Shown here one piece after another: positions 51,993 through 63,530 of a DNA stretch of 64,000 nt. The position numbers were made by a program, and so were the translations under genes. The stretch spans positions 546,923-610,922 of the forward strand of contig VZSF01006733.1 of assembly GCA_013398295.1 (NCBI GenBank), given 5' to 3'. Numbering within the stretch: position 1 is the stretch's first letter; every line of letters starts with the position of its first letter. The DNA is from Chionis minor. Lineage: Eukaryota; Chordata; Aves; Charadriiformes; Chionididae. Below the pieces are notes generated by a model. That model saw only the letters and a program-made list of their open reading frames with translations, made no database searches and was not told the DNA's origin.

Positions 51993-52045
51993 GATGATGA
52001 TGATGATGATGATGAAGAAGAAGAAGAAGAAGAAGAAGAAGAAGA
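51993..52045. repeat. (GAT)n(GAA)n compound microsatellite
   Basis: Eight GAT units pass directly into about ten GAA units. One frame reads as an Asp run followed by a Glu run, which is a repeat artefact rather than an acidic protein domain. Confidence 0.92.
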
Positions 52046-54349
52046 TGTTCAAAGCAGAACAGAATCCTGTTCACTCTCCAGAGAAATTGGAGAAATTCAC
52101 TCTAGAAACAGATTGCTGTGTTTTTTCATTAACTAGTTAAGAGTTTGAAGGCAGAAGTGAGCAAATCAAATGGATAAGATGTTATAGATATTGCATGTTT
52201 ATGAAGTAGTTGTTTTTATCTTTATTTCTATATACTGTCTGCTTACAGCCTGCTTGTATCAGACACCTACTTATTTAAAGCCAGTTCCTGTATGTTGTCA
52301 TAATAGCAACAGAGAATGTTAGGAAACTTATGATATGGGATGCATATTTGATTTTCCATTGCTTGCCATCTAGGAAAAATGCTGAAAAACTTTCATCTTG
52401 ATTTATTTACACTCATTTTCTTTCAGTATAACTGAATAGGACTTAGTTTACCTTTAGCAGGCATTATTCCAGTTTGATACTGTAAAAATTAAATGCAAAA
52501 TTAATAGTTATACTAGTATATGCCTGGAACAACTCAGTAGTGAAACGGGCCCTTAACCTGGAGACGACGTTCATCTCCATGGTTTGTGACTCTATCAGTT
52601 AATTTTTATATTCTGTTCGTGTTCAGAAATGCTCACATAAACTTACTTTTCAAACCCATAGGAGCACTGGACTTGCCTATGGTTCAGACAAGCCAACACC
52701 TGGCACTGATGTCACAATAGTGAAGTTGCTTATTTTCATTTTTTAAACAAAGCAGTTGTTACTATGGCTGCATAAAGATCTTATTTCAGACTATTTTAAA
52801 GAATAAACAAAGTAGGAATATAGACTTAACAAAACAGAGCATTTTCTTGCATTGTAAATTTATATGCAAAATTTCAGCTGTTAACAAGTACTGATTATTC
52901 ATTTCTAGCAAAGCAGTGCAAGGAGACTGAAAACAGGGCTTCCAGCTCCGTTGATCAAGAAGCATATACTGAAAAAACACAACTTCAGATCTTTATTGCA
53001 GTACGTGGTACTAATTTTAAGTCTGAGAAGACACTATTGAATGGGACGAGCACAGCAAGGACCTGTCTTTTCTGAGAAGACAGTTTTCTCCTGCTCTAAT
53101 GGCATAGAACTCGTTAGTACCATTGGTGATTTTATTACCCTCATCCCATCTCCATCCAGCACCAGTTCCCTTCCTGTTACATCTGGGGTCCACCTACTTC
53201 TACACTGTTGCTTTTCCATAGGACAGGATGAGTTAAATGCTTTGCGTCTGGCCCTCTTCCTCATTTATCTTCTGACCTAAAACTATGTCTAACATCACTC
53301 AAACTGACCAGTATGCTTATATTTCCCTTCAATATTATTTCCAGGCTAAAGCTTATAAGCTCACATACTGTAAAGTCAGAGCACTACTATTACAAGTCAA
53401 TAATTTAAAAATTGTACTATCATTTTTTGTTTGTATGTTTATATAATTAAAATATTTTATAAAGTGGATAGGTATAATATTACATTTAATTATAGTATTG
53501 CACACTAATAAGATTTATTTTATCAAATTTCTTAACCTACAGAAAAGGGACAAAAAAGAAAGTATTTTGAATCTTTTAGTCCTGACAGTAATTCTACTCT
53601 TATCCACTACCCCAATGTTACATTAGAGTATATTTTCTCAGTATACTGCTAACACCACATGCCAAGTAATATTTCCACCATATTGCATAAAGTACTTCTA
53701 TATTACTACTGTATTATGAAGAAAGTAAGAATAAATTATTACATCAGTGGGGAGAATCTGACCTGTGTTGTTTCTTGCACAAAAATGTTGTGGTGCTGTC
53801 AGCCAAAACTTATAACTGCTAAAAACATCACAAAAAAATGGAAAAGACTATTACATTCATCAAGGAATGGCTGCACAAAAGTATCCCAAAGATGTTGTGA
53901 ATTGCAGTAAATTACCCACTACCACTACAAGAAAATAAACGCATATGCTATAATATGAAAATGCAGCAAACATTCTGTATATTAACTAATAGTTCAAAGC
54001 AAAATATGTCTTAACTATATAAATCCAAATTCTGTCATTTAAATAAAGAATACATATATTTAGAGCTACAACCACTGAGAAAGATTAAAAATAACAAATA
54101 TGCAAATGCTTCAAAGACATATAAACCTGTTTTTGCTTAAGGCACAAACACTGATTCACAAGCAGAAATTTTTTTCCTTGAGATGAGTTATTTCCAATTT
54201 TATTGTTTCAAGATATTCTGCATGTTTCTTTGAAGCATGTAAAGCTGAAACCTGTCCAAAGAAGGATGGAGATCTATCCAGACCTTGTTTTTGCTCTTGA
54301 ATGGATCATTTTAATTCTATGACATCATAAGAGTGTGTTTGTACATCCC

Positions 54350-54357
54350 TATATAAA
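54350..54357 (+). promoter_or_regulatory. putative GNAT3 TATA box
   Basis: TATATAAA lies 192 bases upstream of the GNAT3 start codon in CATCCCTATATAAATCC. It predicts transcription starting near 54380 and a 5' UTR of about 165 bases. A CRE/AP-1-like TGACATCA lies 30 bases upstream at 54320-54327. Both calls rest on sequence match only. Confidence 0.45.
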
Positions 54358-54435
54358 TCCTTGACTGTAGCATCTCCAGATCATGTGACAGGTGAACAGG
54401 GACTGTCTGATCTGAAGGCTGAACAAAGAGGTTGA

Positions 54436-54489
54436 ATGGGATTTTTAAATTTTATTGAAGCACAGGCTATTGTCCTTCCTTTGAGTTAA
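54436..54489 (+). promoter_or_regulatory. possible upstream ORF in the GNAT3 leader
   Basis: If transcription starts near the TATA box, the leader contains an ATG at 54436 opening 17 codons that stop with TAA at 54487-54489, 59 bases before the GNAT3 ATG. Its context (TTGAATGG) is moderate. Its relevance depends on where the transcript really begins. Confidence 0.3.
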
Positions 54490-54548
54490 AGCAACTAGTC
54501 TGATAAGAAGCAAATCAGCTGGACAAAGAGAATTTTTAACACCTCAGG

Positions 54549-54666
54549 ATGGGCAGTGGAGCCAGTTCTGAGAGCAAGGAGTCAGCCAGGAGATCCAGAG
54601 AACTGGAAAGGAAGCTCCAAGCAGATGCAGAGAGGGAAGCCAGGACAGTCAAACTACTACTGTTGG
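54549..54666 (+). CDS. GNAT3: GNAT3 (alpha-gustducin) coding exon 1
   Basis: This exon encodes the N-terminus of the taste G-protein alpha subunit, which couples bitter, sweet and umami receptors to phosphodiesterase and PLC-beta2 signalling at the inner plasma membrane. The 118 bases give 39 codons plus one base, starting [20 protein letters not shown] and ending ARTVKLLLL, with donor G|GTAAAT. Gly2 and Ser6 form the N-myristoylation signal. Cys3, the palmitoylation site of Gi/Go, is absent, as in transducins. SSESKES is the GNAT3 signature: against my memory of human GNAT3 there are about 6 changes in 39, against GNAT2 about 10, and more against GNAT1. The start is fixed by an in-frame TAA at 54537-54539 and a good context (A at -3, G at +4). 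The length matches exon 1 of Gi/Gt genes exactly. Confidence 0.94.
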
Positions 54667-55929
54667 GTAAATATAATAAAAATTGCTCATGATGCTTTTC
54701 CACCGGGGGGTTATTTTGCTCTGCAATTACTTTTCAGTACATTGAATTTCCCACCTCACTATTTTATTTGAAGAAGGCCATCTTGTAATATATGCACAAA
54801 ATGTTTTCTGGTTGTGAATACTCATGAAGCAACCAATTAAGTCACAATGAACAGGTTGGAAATGGCCATGTATGCAATTTTAAATACTATAAATACTTGA
54901 CTTTAAAAATATTTGAAAAAATAAGAACCTACTGTTAGAATAAATGTTATGATGCTTGCTTACACACCATGTAGCACAGGCTTACCTTTATTCTTTTTTT
55001 GTGGATCTATAAGCATTCGTTTGCAGCAGGATTAAGTGAAATAACTGGTTACATAGAGAATCCACAGATGTCACAAGGTATTGATATTGTTTATTTTCCA
55101 AACTGTTGCCCTTCATTTTTCACAGAAGCACAAAGTGACTTAGAGGGCTTTTTTCAATGTATAAAAATGACACTGGGGAGAGTGGAATGGAAAGTAATAA
55201 AATAAAATGAATACAGATGAATATTCTCACAGACTACTACTTCTAATCCACACTATGATCAATTTATTAACAGCCTGCAGAAGAAATGGCAAAAGAATTT
55301 TTTTTCTTGATACAGCTTTAATATTCTCTCTTTTTTCCATGTTACTGCATAGCCTACAAGAAATATCCAAGAGCACAATAGAACTGCCACCGTCTTAATA
55401 TTTTTCTTCTAATAGCACGCCTGCTATGAGAGTTTACATTGGTTTCACCAAATGAGCAGAAAAACAGCTTTTGATCATTGAAATGTTGTTATTTTTTCTT
55501 CATTGTAACTGCAATGCTTACAAATGCTTTCAAACTGACATTTATTCAGACTTAGCTAGACCCCTTCGATAAAGTAAATCGGCTTAACTCTGTTGTATCT
55601 TATGCAAAAAGTCTGTTTATACCTGCTGAGAATCTAACTACTATTATTAATAAAGAAATAAGAGAAAAATACAAGCATGCAGGCTTCTCAAATGATAATA
55701 GGGAAGTAGCAGTTTGATAAGCTTTACATACTCTCAGTATTCAGATTGCAGTTTGCAAATCTTTTCAGTCCAGTGGAGAATATGAAGATTTTCTGTGCCA
55801 TACTAATACAAAATATTGCCCCTACTGAGACAAGCTTGAGTTGGTCAAAAACCCAGAATAATATTTTCATTTGAACTTCCATAAAGTTTCAATACTTTCT
55901 ATATACTCTTACAAAAAGGAACTGGCATA

Positions 55930-56010
55930 TTGAGTTAGAAACAGGGTCCATCTGCTCCAGCATCCTGTCTCTGACCTTATCTGACACTGATCCATGAGGA
56001 AGATGTAAGA
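55930..56010. repeat. possible old interspersed repeat fragment
   Basis: GGTCCATCTGCTCCAGCATCCTGTCTCTGAC-like wording (55949-55975 region) resembles an archosaur repeat motif I remember as 'TCCATCTAGCCCAGTATCCTGTCT'. A weaker similar stretch lies at 61694 in intron 2. The family is not identified. Confidence 0.3.
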
Positions 56011-56019
56011 AATCCTTTA

Positions 56020-56057
56020 AGAGGAATTTATAAGATAAAGAGGAATTTATTAGATAA
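56020..56057. repeat. 19-bp tandem duplication in intron 1
   Basis: AGAGGAATTTATAAGATAA is followed directly by AGAGGAATTTATTAGATAA, one mismatch. It is a local duplication only. Confidence 0.85.
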
Positions 56058-59000
56058 ACAGTTTCATGATGTATTTTGATCGTCAAGCTTTCATTTCTTG
56101 GTGGTAGTACTGAAGACTGTCTTACACTAGGACACAGACTAACTTACTCGTCCCAGAACACATGCATGTCTTTTAGTATCTAGAACTTCAGTTTTTAATG
56201 TTTCTCAATGTATATTGTCAGTCTTTTTCTGACACTATCAATATCACATTCTCAAGATAACCTTAGTGAAATACTTTGTGATTGATTGCAAGCTTCACGA
56301 AAGACTTCTAGTTCATTAATTTCAAATCTGAACATATTTCATCAACTATACAAGCACTCTTTTCATGAGACAATATGATCATCAGAATCTGAAATGCTTT
56401 TGCTGAAGTCCTCTTCATAGTGAATATTTCTATAATATCTTCCTTTATTCATGTCACACATGATAAAGATTCAAATTTGTCAGTGGGCAACGTTTTGGAA
56501 GATTTTTTTCCTAGGATCCATTATGACAAACCACAAGGAACCAAGGACTTGGTAAAAAAGCATGTTGGGAAAAAAGAAAAAAAATATGGATGTAACAGCT
56601 TGAATCTTCTTGTTCTTAAAAAATCAAGAGGTGAATAAAACGTGAGTCTGTTTTGAGCCTATTGCACAGCTGGAGTGAAAGTGTCCCTTGAACACCTGGA
56701 ATCACAGCTGCTGAAGCAACGTGTGTAAGGGGCACCATATAGCCCCTTCCATAGTCAACCAGTGAAATGTCCAGATAGGAAAGGATTCAATCTACTATTT
56801 CAGATCCGGGCCTGTTATCTTTCCATACCTCTGAGGCAATATCAGAAATGATTCAAATCTTACACTTCATCAATCAAGGGCAGCTCTATTCAAGCCAACC
56901 AGCCCAGTCCAACCCCAGTCCCAGGTTTCTGTTCATGCAGGCCATATGTTCCCTCTCTATTACAGACCAGATGTCACCATCGCTTCTTTTGCAGTAGGCA
57001 GATTGGTAGAAAATACTCAGAAAAAAAAATGGATAGGTATATCCTAAGTTTTTCTGTGTGATCATTACGATCTTACCCTTAAAATGTAAAAAAAAATAAA
57101 ATAAAATTCTGACCATTTCCTGAGAGGATTATTTAATATCTAGTCTGGTCTCTCTGCAACCCCCAATAGGTCCCTTTGCAAAAATGAAATTACATCCAGA
57201 AACCAAAGACACCACATTTGTTTATGTTAAGTTCCATGATCTGGGCCAATGCACTATCTGTGCTGAGGTGATCATTTACAGTTTATATCACATACACATA
57301 AAAAATGATCATATAAACTGGAGGAGGGAAAAAATTATGTCACTTTCTGACATTCCTCACTAGTTGTCTAGGAGCCAGAACAGTTAAGTCCTCTGTGTTA
57401 GGCGTTCTTATGTTGTCAAGGCCACCCCACCTCCCAACTTTGTCGACAAATATAGCCTCTACATATTTATACTTAAAAAAAATCAAACTGTTTTATGTGT
57501 CTGGAACAAACTCCAAGATGAAAGTTTTATTTCCTTTGTATCAATGCAGGCCATATCTTGCCTACCACATCACACACAGTTTATATATATTTTTAGGAGG
57601 CCAGCTTACAATTTATTTGTGTGCAAAGTACAGTGCACTTTTGAAACATGGCCAAAACAGCTGGTACTTACAGTGATGCGTCACAGAACTAAGAATTTAG
57701 CTTCAGTTTAAATAACCATTAAAACTTTGGACTTGTTTATTTTCAAAATACGACTCCACGGTGTCATTGTCTACAGTTTTCAGCAGCAGGACAAAACTCA
57801 TGCTCATTAGAGCTGGTCATCCTCAGCTCACTTTGCTGAGAAATACTCACTTTTAGGGCACGACTCACCCAATTTAACTTAAACATCTGCTTCAGGGTGA
57901 CAAAAATTGAAGCTGTTTGTCTGTTCATTTTAGTTTTAGTAGCAAATATTTTTCTCCACTGACTATAAGAGATGTTGGATAAGCACCCTGAATGTAGAAA
58001 TTTAAAGCACAGAAATCTAAAACCAGTTAAATGAATCAGTTACTATAGTACTGAAGTCAGGTTTAAGATCCTGTTCCTAACACCTGCACTGGAAGGGAAG
58101 ACTGAGCACAAAAATGGCCCAATAATCCTCCTGAACAGAACACACTGATTTTCTTCTTTGGGGGGGCGGGGCAGCATTTAAGGACCTTAATCCCTCAAGA
58201 TCTTAGATCTCTTCTCTAGTTTCTTTCTCACACGGAGAAGGCCTGTTGAGTTTGGTAAGAGGACAAGGAAGATATAATTTCCAACCTAATTCATAGTTTC
58301 CAGAGCTCTGAACAGCACACGCAAGGGTCAGGCAGAGGTGTAAAACCTTTTCTGACTTTAATTTGAAGATTTTCTTTTCCTGCTTTTTGCTGGTTTATGT
58401 AATTGCCAGTGGTTTTTGTGATAGGTTTCAAACAAAATATTCAAACAGTAGGTTGTTTTTTATTTCCTTATCTTTACCTGTGGAAACTTTCCTAAACGAA
58501 AACTTTAATTCCACATAAATAATAACTGTAAAGAGATAATAGCTCTTGATCTGAGACACAAAAGCAGCTTAATATATAAAAAGAACCTTTTTCAACAACT
58601 CAGCAGATGCTGATCTTGCAAGGGGCTTGTACTCTCCCTATTTTCCACAACTATTCAAACAAATTGTGCTTAGAAAAGCAGTAATGTCAAGTTACAGCTG
58701 AGGTCCTGGGTTCTGTTCTCCTTTGAATTTGAGAGATTCTCACCAGCTTTCAAGGCACCTCCAGTTTTTTCTCTATTTCTGCTCTGTCTATACGCCCTGG
58801 TGGCCTGCAGGGAAGAGGTCAGGCAGTCCCAGAGCAGTGGAGGGTGACTCACGTCAGGGTGCTGGGGGATGGCTCCTTTGCAGCTCGGTGCTGCACAGTA
58901 CTTCTTGAGGCTCCTCTGCAGCCCCAATGGGCCCAGAAACATAACGGGCTTGGGATTTGGGCTGTCGTTCAAGATATTCAAAGCAAGAAGAGAGGCTGGT

Positions 59001-61330
59001 TACAGCCTGCCGGAGTGCTGCGTGTGCAGCACCACGCTGAAGGTGGACATGGTCCATGGTGGACATGGTCTCTGGGAAGAAGCGTGGGAGCAAACTTCCA
59101 TGGACCTCACCGGCAGTGTGGACACCTTTCAGCTCCCAGGAGCGGAGCCAGAGTTTAAGGCATTGACCAAGATTTCTGTGCCTTGCTCCCCTGTGCCTTT
59201 ATCCATCTCAAGGAAACTTGGCATCCAAATAGAGGCAGAGAAATCACAGGTAAATTTGAAAAAGCAAGATCTTAAATATGTGAAATGCAAAATACATGCT
59301 ATGGCATATTATCCCTGGTCCCTATCAGGTTGAGTTATAAATCTTCACAGTGAAGAAAGTTTTTCAAAAGTCATTTAAACTTTCTAAGCTTCAGGATAGG
59401 AGTAAGTTTGACCTAAGTTCTTGTCTTTTATTCAGAAAATGTGGGCTCAATTATAATTGACCTTTTCACTGCCTCCTAAAGGGAAGCTGCCTTCAGCTGC
59501 CCGTGCAGTCCTGTCAGGGCTGTCACAATGCACTCTTGCTGCTGTTTCTGTGAGCGGAAGGCTACTGCGATGGGTGGGAACGCAGCCCTGTCCCGGCTGT
59601 CCTGTCCCGGGGCCATGGCCAGGGGAGCAGGCTGCACAGGAGAGGGGAGGAAGAAAGGAAGCAGGTGCAAAGTAAATTGTTTCTGATCCATTTCCTGGGG
59701 CGCAAACACTGCTACAACTAACACGATACTCTGGAGTGAAGCCAAAGTCTGAGAGTCATCTGCTACTTAGATAAAGGCATTACTGGATCATAAATTAAAG
59801 ATGAGCAGAGGTAGAAAAATGCACCCAAAAGATATAAATTATGCCTCCTACTCTATTCTAACTTTGCCTCTCAGATCTGGAAGAGAGGTTGGTTTCTATA
59901 TTATGTTTCCTGGCTCTTTTCCATAAGGTGAATGTATGAATTCTCAGCAGAGCCTGCTCTCTTCCCTACAAAAAGTGTAGCAAACACCACCTTATGGACA
60001 GGGTTTTACCAAGTTCTTCAGAAGGGCATTGAGGGATAATAGACAATCTATGGCAAATTTGCATTTTTTCCAAACTATGGCAGATGGCAGCATCAGTCCA
60101 TTTTGCATAGGCTCGTTTTTCTCTCGCACTTTCTGCTGTTCACATCATGGGCTTTAGAAAATGCTTTGCGTATGGTTTACTGTCTGTTGTGATTCATTTG
60201 AGTAAATTAATCCCTCTCATTTAAATGTTATTAGCTTTATAAAATCTGTTTGGAAAGTCTGTAATCAGTTTATTCCATTCACTGAGAAGCCCTCAGTTAA
60301 AATAGCTATGGCCCAGATTTCCTCCTTTGTCAAAAGTGTTTGACACTGTCCAGTGAGGTAAATGATAATTTGCAAAGAGAAAAGCAGTGATGAATCCTGT
60401 CCCATGGATTCGCAGCCAAAATTAAATCCTCTCCTCAGGTGCTTTCAAAATCTGGCTCTTGTTTGGGAGCTCTTGCCAAGCCCCACCACTCCCGCTGACA
60501 GAAGTTACGGTGATAGTCACTGGCACTGATTTCTGATGGAGGTTTGCATAGTGATTACTCACTTTCCATGAGATAACAAGGGCAATTGAACTGTACATAA
60601 TCTGACCAAACCTATGCCCTTGTTCTGAAACTGTCTGTGCAAGCAAATGCCTGAACCGCCCCTCCGCCTATGGAGATTTCCTGCGGAACCCTTCCCAAAC
60701 TAGATCTGTTGCACTGCTCTGCAGGCTTCCCGCTTCCAGCCGCACTACTTCACAGCAGAAGACCACGGGGCAGAGGAACCGACAAAAGACCAGTGTCAAG
60801 ACATTTGCTCACGTGCTGCCTCTGCATCATGAGCTAGACCACATGCAAGTCCCCATGCTCTGTTTTTCCAGTTGCTCAGAGGCTGGCTAAAGAGCAAGCA
60901 AATGGCTGGTTTGGCTTACAAAAGGTCATGATACACATTAAATGAGCAGCTACAAATCATGTAATGAACGGGACACTGTCAGAAGCTGTAGCTTGTTCAC
61001 ATCTTTCAGCCCGTCTGCCAGGGATGAAATCAAAACACGACCCATATTTTATTTCCTTGCTAATTAAAGAGTCTGTATTTTTCCCTTAATTGACTGAAGG
61101 TTCCTTTGTTTAAAAATGTCCCTTGCCTTTTCAGAGATAACACTTTTACCAAAATTTCATTCTTTTTAAGTCTGAATGGACACTAAGGAGGGTAACAGTT
61201 AGTACAATGAGGATTTAAAACATTTGTATGTCTCCATAGATACAAAATTCTGTGTTCCAGAGAGTTATTTTTAATACTTGCCACTTTTTCATGTATCAAT
61301 CAAATCTTCTCAACATTCCCCCTTCTGCAG

Positions 61331-61373
61331 GTGCTGGAGAGTCGGGAAAGAGCACTATTGTAAAGCAAATGAA
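61331..61373 (+). CDS. GNAT3: GNAT3 coding exon 2 (P-loop exon)
   Basis: This 43-base exon completes codon 40 (G + GT = Gly) and encodes GAGESGKSTIVKQM plus the first two bases of the next Lys codon. GAGESGKS is the G1 box (Walker A, GxxxxGKS, residues 40-47) that binds the phosphates of GTP, with Lys46 and Ser47 intact. The acceptor CTTCTGCAG and donor GAA|GTAAGT are both strong. The 43-base length and phase 1-to-2 structure are those of exon 2 throughout the Gi/Go/Gt family. The peptide alone cannot tell these paralogues apart, and the GNAT3 assignment rests on exon 1. Exon 3 should begin with IIHE and is not found before base 64000. Confidence 0.95.
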
Positions 61374-61689
61374 GTAAGTATATGAATATTCATATCAGTT
61401 CTTAAATTTGGTATTTGTAATATAAGCTATCTAGCTAACGTCCTATTAAAATGTTTACGCTTATTTGAATAAAATGCAAAGAAACATCATTCAAATCAAG
61501 TTCTCATTCAACCACACAGAGAAAAACACAAAGTGACTAACACACACAGCTGGATCGCTAATCAAATCTGTCTGATCAATGCACCGGTCCCACTCCTTAC
61601 TGAAGACCAGGGGAGTTTCTTCATTGGCTTTGGTAGGAGTTACAGTACTGCGGTGAGAACACGAATGTATGAGATGATCAGCCATGGCA

Positions 61690-61735
61690 GAGCCACCTAG
61701 CCTAGCACCCTGTCTCCTGCAGCAGCTAATGAAGA
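61690..61735. repeat. possible old interspersed repeat fragment
   Basis: GCCACCTAGCCTAGCACCCT followed by GTCTCCTGCAGCAGC resembles the same remembered archosaur repeat motif as the stretch at 55949. The match is short and diverged, and the family is unknown. Confidence 0.25.
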
Positions 61736-63133
61736 ACGCTGGCAGAAGATCGTCAGACCAGCCAGGCTGTTGGATACCATGACAGTATCTGCTGATCTGT
61801 CACTCGGGCACCGTCCCCAACCAGAGACAGCATCACTGTGCTGAGTAGCCCTCAGTTAATTCATGCCTACTTTTCAGCTGAATCGGTTTTGAACCAATGT
61901 CAGCTAAAAACATCCACAAGATTCTTCACAGTTTAATTACATATCATGTGAAGAGAAAATATCGAAGGATTCGCATCGTATAACAGTGAAAAGTCCTTTT
62001 TTTTTTTTTTCTTTCCTCCAAACTGACCTCTGTGGATCATTCTTGGTCACCACAGTCTTATTCCAGCTCCTGCCAGAGATCAGATTGTTCTCAGGTCTGC
62101 CACAGGCCAGGTGAGAGCAGATTTAGCCACCAGCCTACACAGTGAGCAACTGCTTCCCACCATCTGGCATGGGTAGGGACACTCATGAGAACTGCTTTGA
62201 GCAAGGAAAGTATCACCCCAAAGTTTTCCTACAGTAATCAATCTGGGGAAAAAACAGGCTGTAGAAGCTGAAATGTAGAAATCCCTGTTCAAATCCAGAC
62301 TGAGTATCTGGTTAGGAAGACCCTGTGACGGCACCATAAATCTACTACAGGAACACCTGTAGATGTTTGTTCAAAGTGCACGTGGTGCCACACAGATTGA
62401 AGTCAGAAGCTTTATTTCCTCTGGCTTCAGAAGGAGGTCAAATTTGTATGTGTGTGTGCGGGTGCATGTGTCCCCATTTACAAATTACTATCACGATATT
62501 TTCACATACAGTAAAACAGGAGAAAATTAAATTCATTCATGTTATTCTTTTAAGGATAGCCAAAATACAAGTCATGTACCTTGTTTAACTAGGTAAACGA
62601 CCTGAGTTCAAGTGATCATCCTTACACAGGCAGAAAAAATTCCCCTTTACTATGTAACCTGCTAAAATATTGCTATTGTATCTAGCCTTATTTTCACAGA
62701 CAGTGTCCAGGTCTGCTTCATGGAATTGTCCAAATACAGAAAAAAATTACACATTTGCATTGCATTGCAACTGTTTAGGCATGACCCCACTTGGTAAGCA
62801 TCAATCTCTTCCTGCGTAAAAATCAAGCAGACGGTTACAAAATCAGTAAGACTGTTTCAAATTTTTCATTTTTATTTCATATATTCAACAATGCATTTTA
62901 AAGTGCTAAGTAAAAAAATGTTACCTCATAAGAGAAATTTTCTACTATTTAAGCAGTTCATTATGTAATAAGACACATTGAGAACTACCCATCGAATACT
63001 TTGCTAACTTTTTTGCTCCAGTTAAATGGTGGATAATTTTATTTCTGCTTTGAGGCCCAATCAGGAGACCCCCCCTATTCAGCAAACTATTGACACGTAT
63101 TGTGCTCAAAGCCTCCTCAAGCAGGAGGAGATT

Positions 63134-63530
63134 ATAGAACCATAGAATCACCAAGGCTGGAAGGGACCTCTGGAGATCATCTGGTCCAACTCCCCTGCCA
63201 CAGCAGGTCCACCTACAGCAGGTTGCACAGGGTGGCGTCCAGGTGAGTTTGGAATGTCTCCAGAGTCAGAGACTCCACCACCTCTCTGGGCAGCCTGTTC
63301 CAGTGATCTGCCACCCTCAAAGGAAAGAAGTTCCTCCTCATGTTCAGAGGGAACTTCTTATATTCAAGTTTGTGCCCGTTACCTCTTGTCCTGTCACTGG
63401 GCACCACTGAAAAAAGACTGTCCTCCTCCTGCCACCCTCCCTTTAAGTATTTGTAAACATTGATGAGATCCCCCCCAGTCTTCTCTTCTCCAGACTAAAA
63501 AACCCAGCTCCTTCAGCCTTTCCTTGTAAG
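63134..63530 (-). mobile_element. CR1 LINE 3' fragment in GNAT3 intron 2
   Basis: The tail complement ATAGAACCATAGAATCACC at 63134 is followed by the 3' UTR (GGAAGGGACCTCTGGAGATC). The minus strand then reads [36 protein letters not shown] and [17 protein letters not shown]. Downstream of that, frame is lost, but GATGAGATCCCCCCCAGTCT and TTCTCTTCTCCAGACT continue CR1 to about 63530. The NGHKL variant marks a different CR1 subfamily from the copies at 2787, 6967 and 38306. It is antisense to GNAT3. Confidence 0.94.

Larger units (their letters stand above)
49926..54348. other. upstream flank of GNAT3; contains an unassigned minus-strand coding-like block
   Basis: No known exon is seen here. 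The interval includes the coding-like block at 50126-50800 and the GAT/GAA microsatellite at 51993-52045; the rest shows nothing I can support. The last few hundred bases should include the proximal GNAT3 regulatory region. Confidence 0.5.
54667..61330 (+). other. GNAT3: GNAT3 intron 1
   Basis: This is a 6,664-base GT-AG intron in phase 1. The donor is G|GTAAAT at 54667, and the acceptor is a pyrimidine-rich CATTCCCCCTTCTGCAG ending at 61330. It contains a 19-bp tandem duplication at 56020-56057, a possible old repeat fragment near 55935, and a GC-richer patch at 58780-59160. In that patch a 154-codon + strand frame (58869-59333) is the longest non-transposon frame in the window, but it is unrecognised and overlapped by antisense frames. 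No other exon is seen. Confidence 0.9.

Noticed and set aside
51991..52046. Asp/Glu-rich acidic tract in an open frame
   Set aside because: It is a GAT/GAA microsatellite, not a protein domain.
54556..54771. 71-codon + strand frame beginning [10 protein letters not shown]
   Set aside because: It is the wrong frame over GNAT3 exon 1; the real frame starts at 54549 and ends at the splice donor.
62524..62560. Peptide-like KIHSCYS stretch resembling the start of GNAT3 exon 3
   Set aside because: No acceptor site at the right position and no continued similarity to the family; coincidence.
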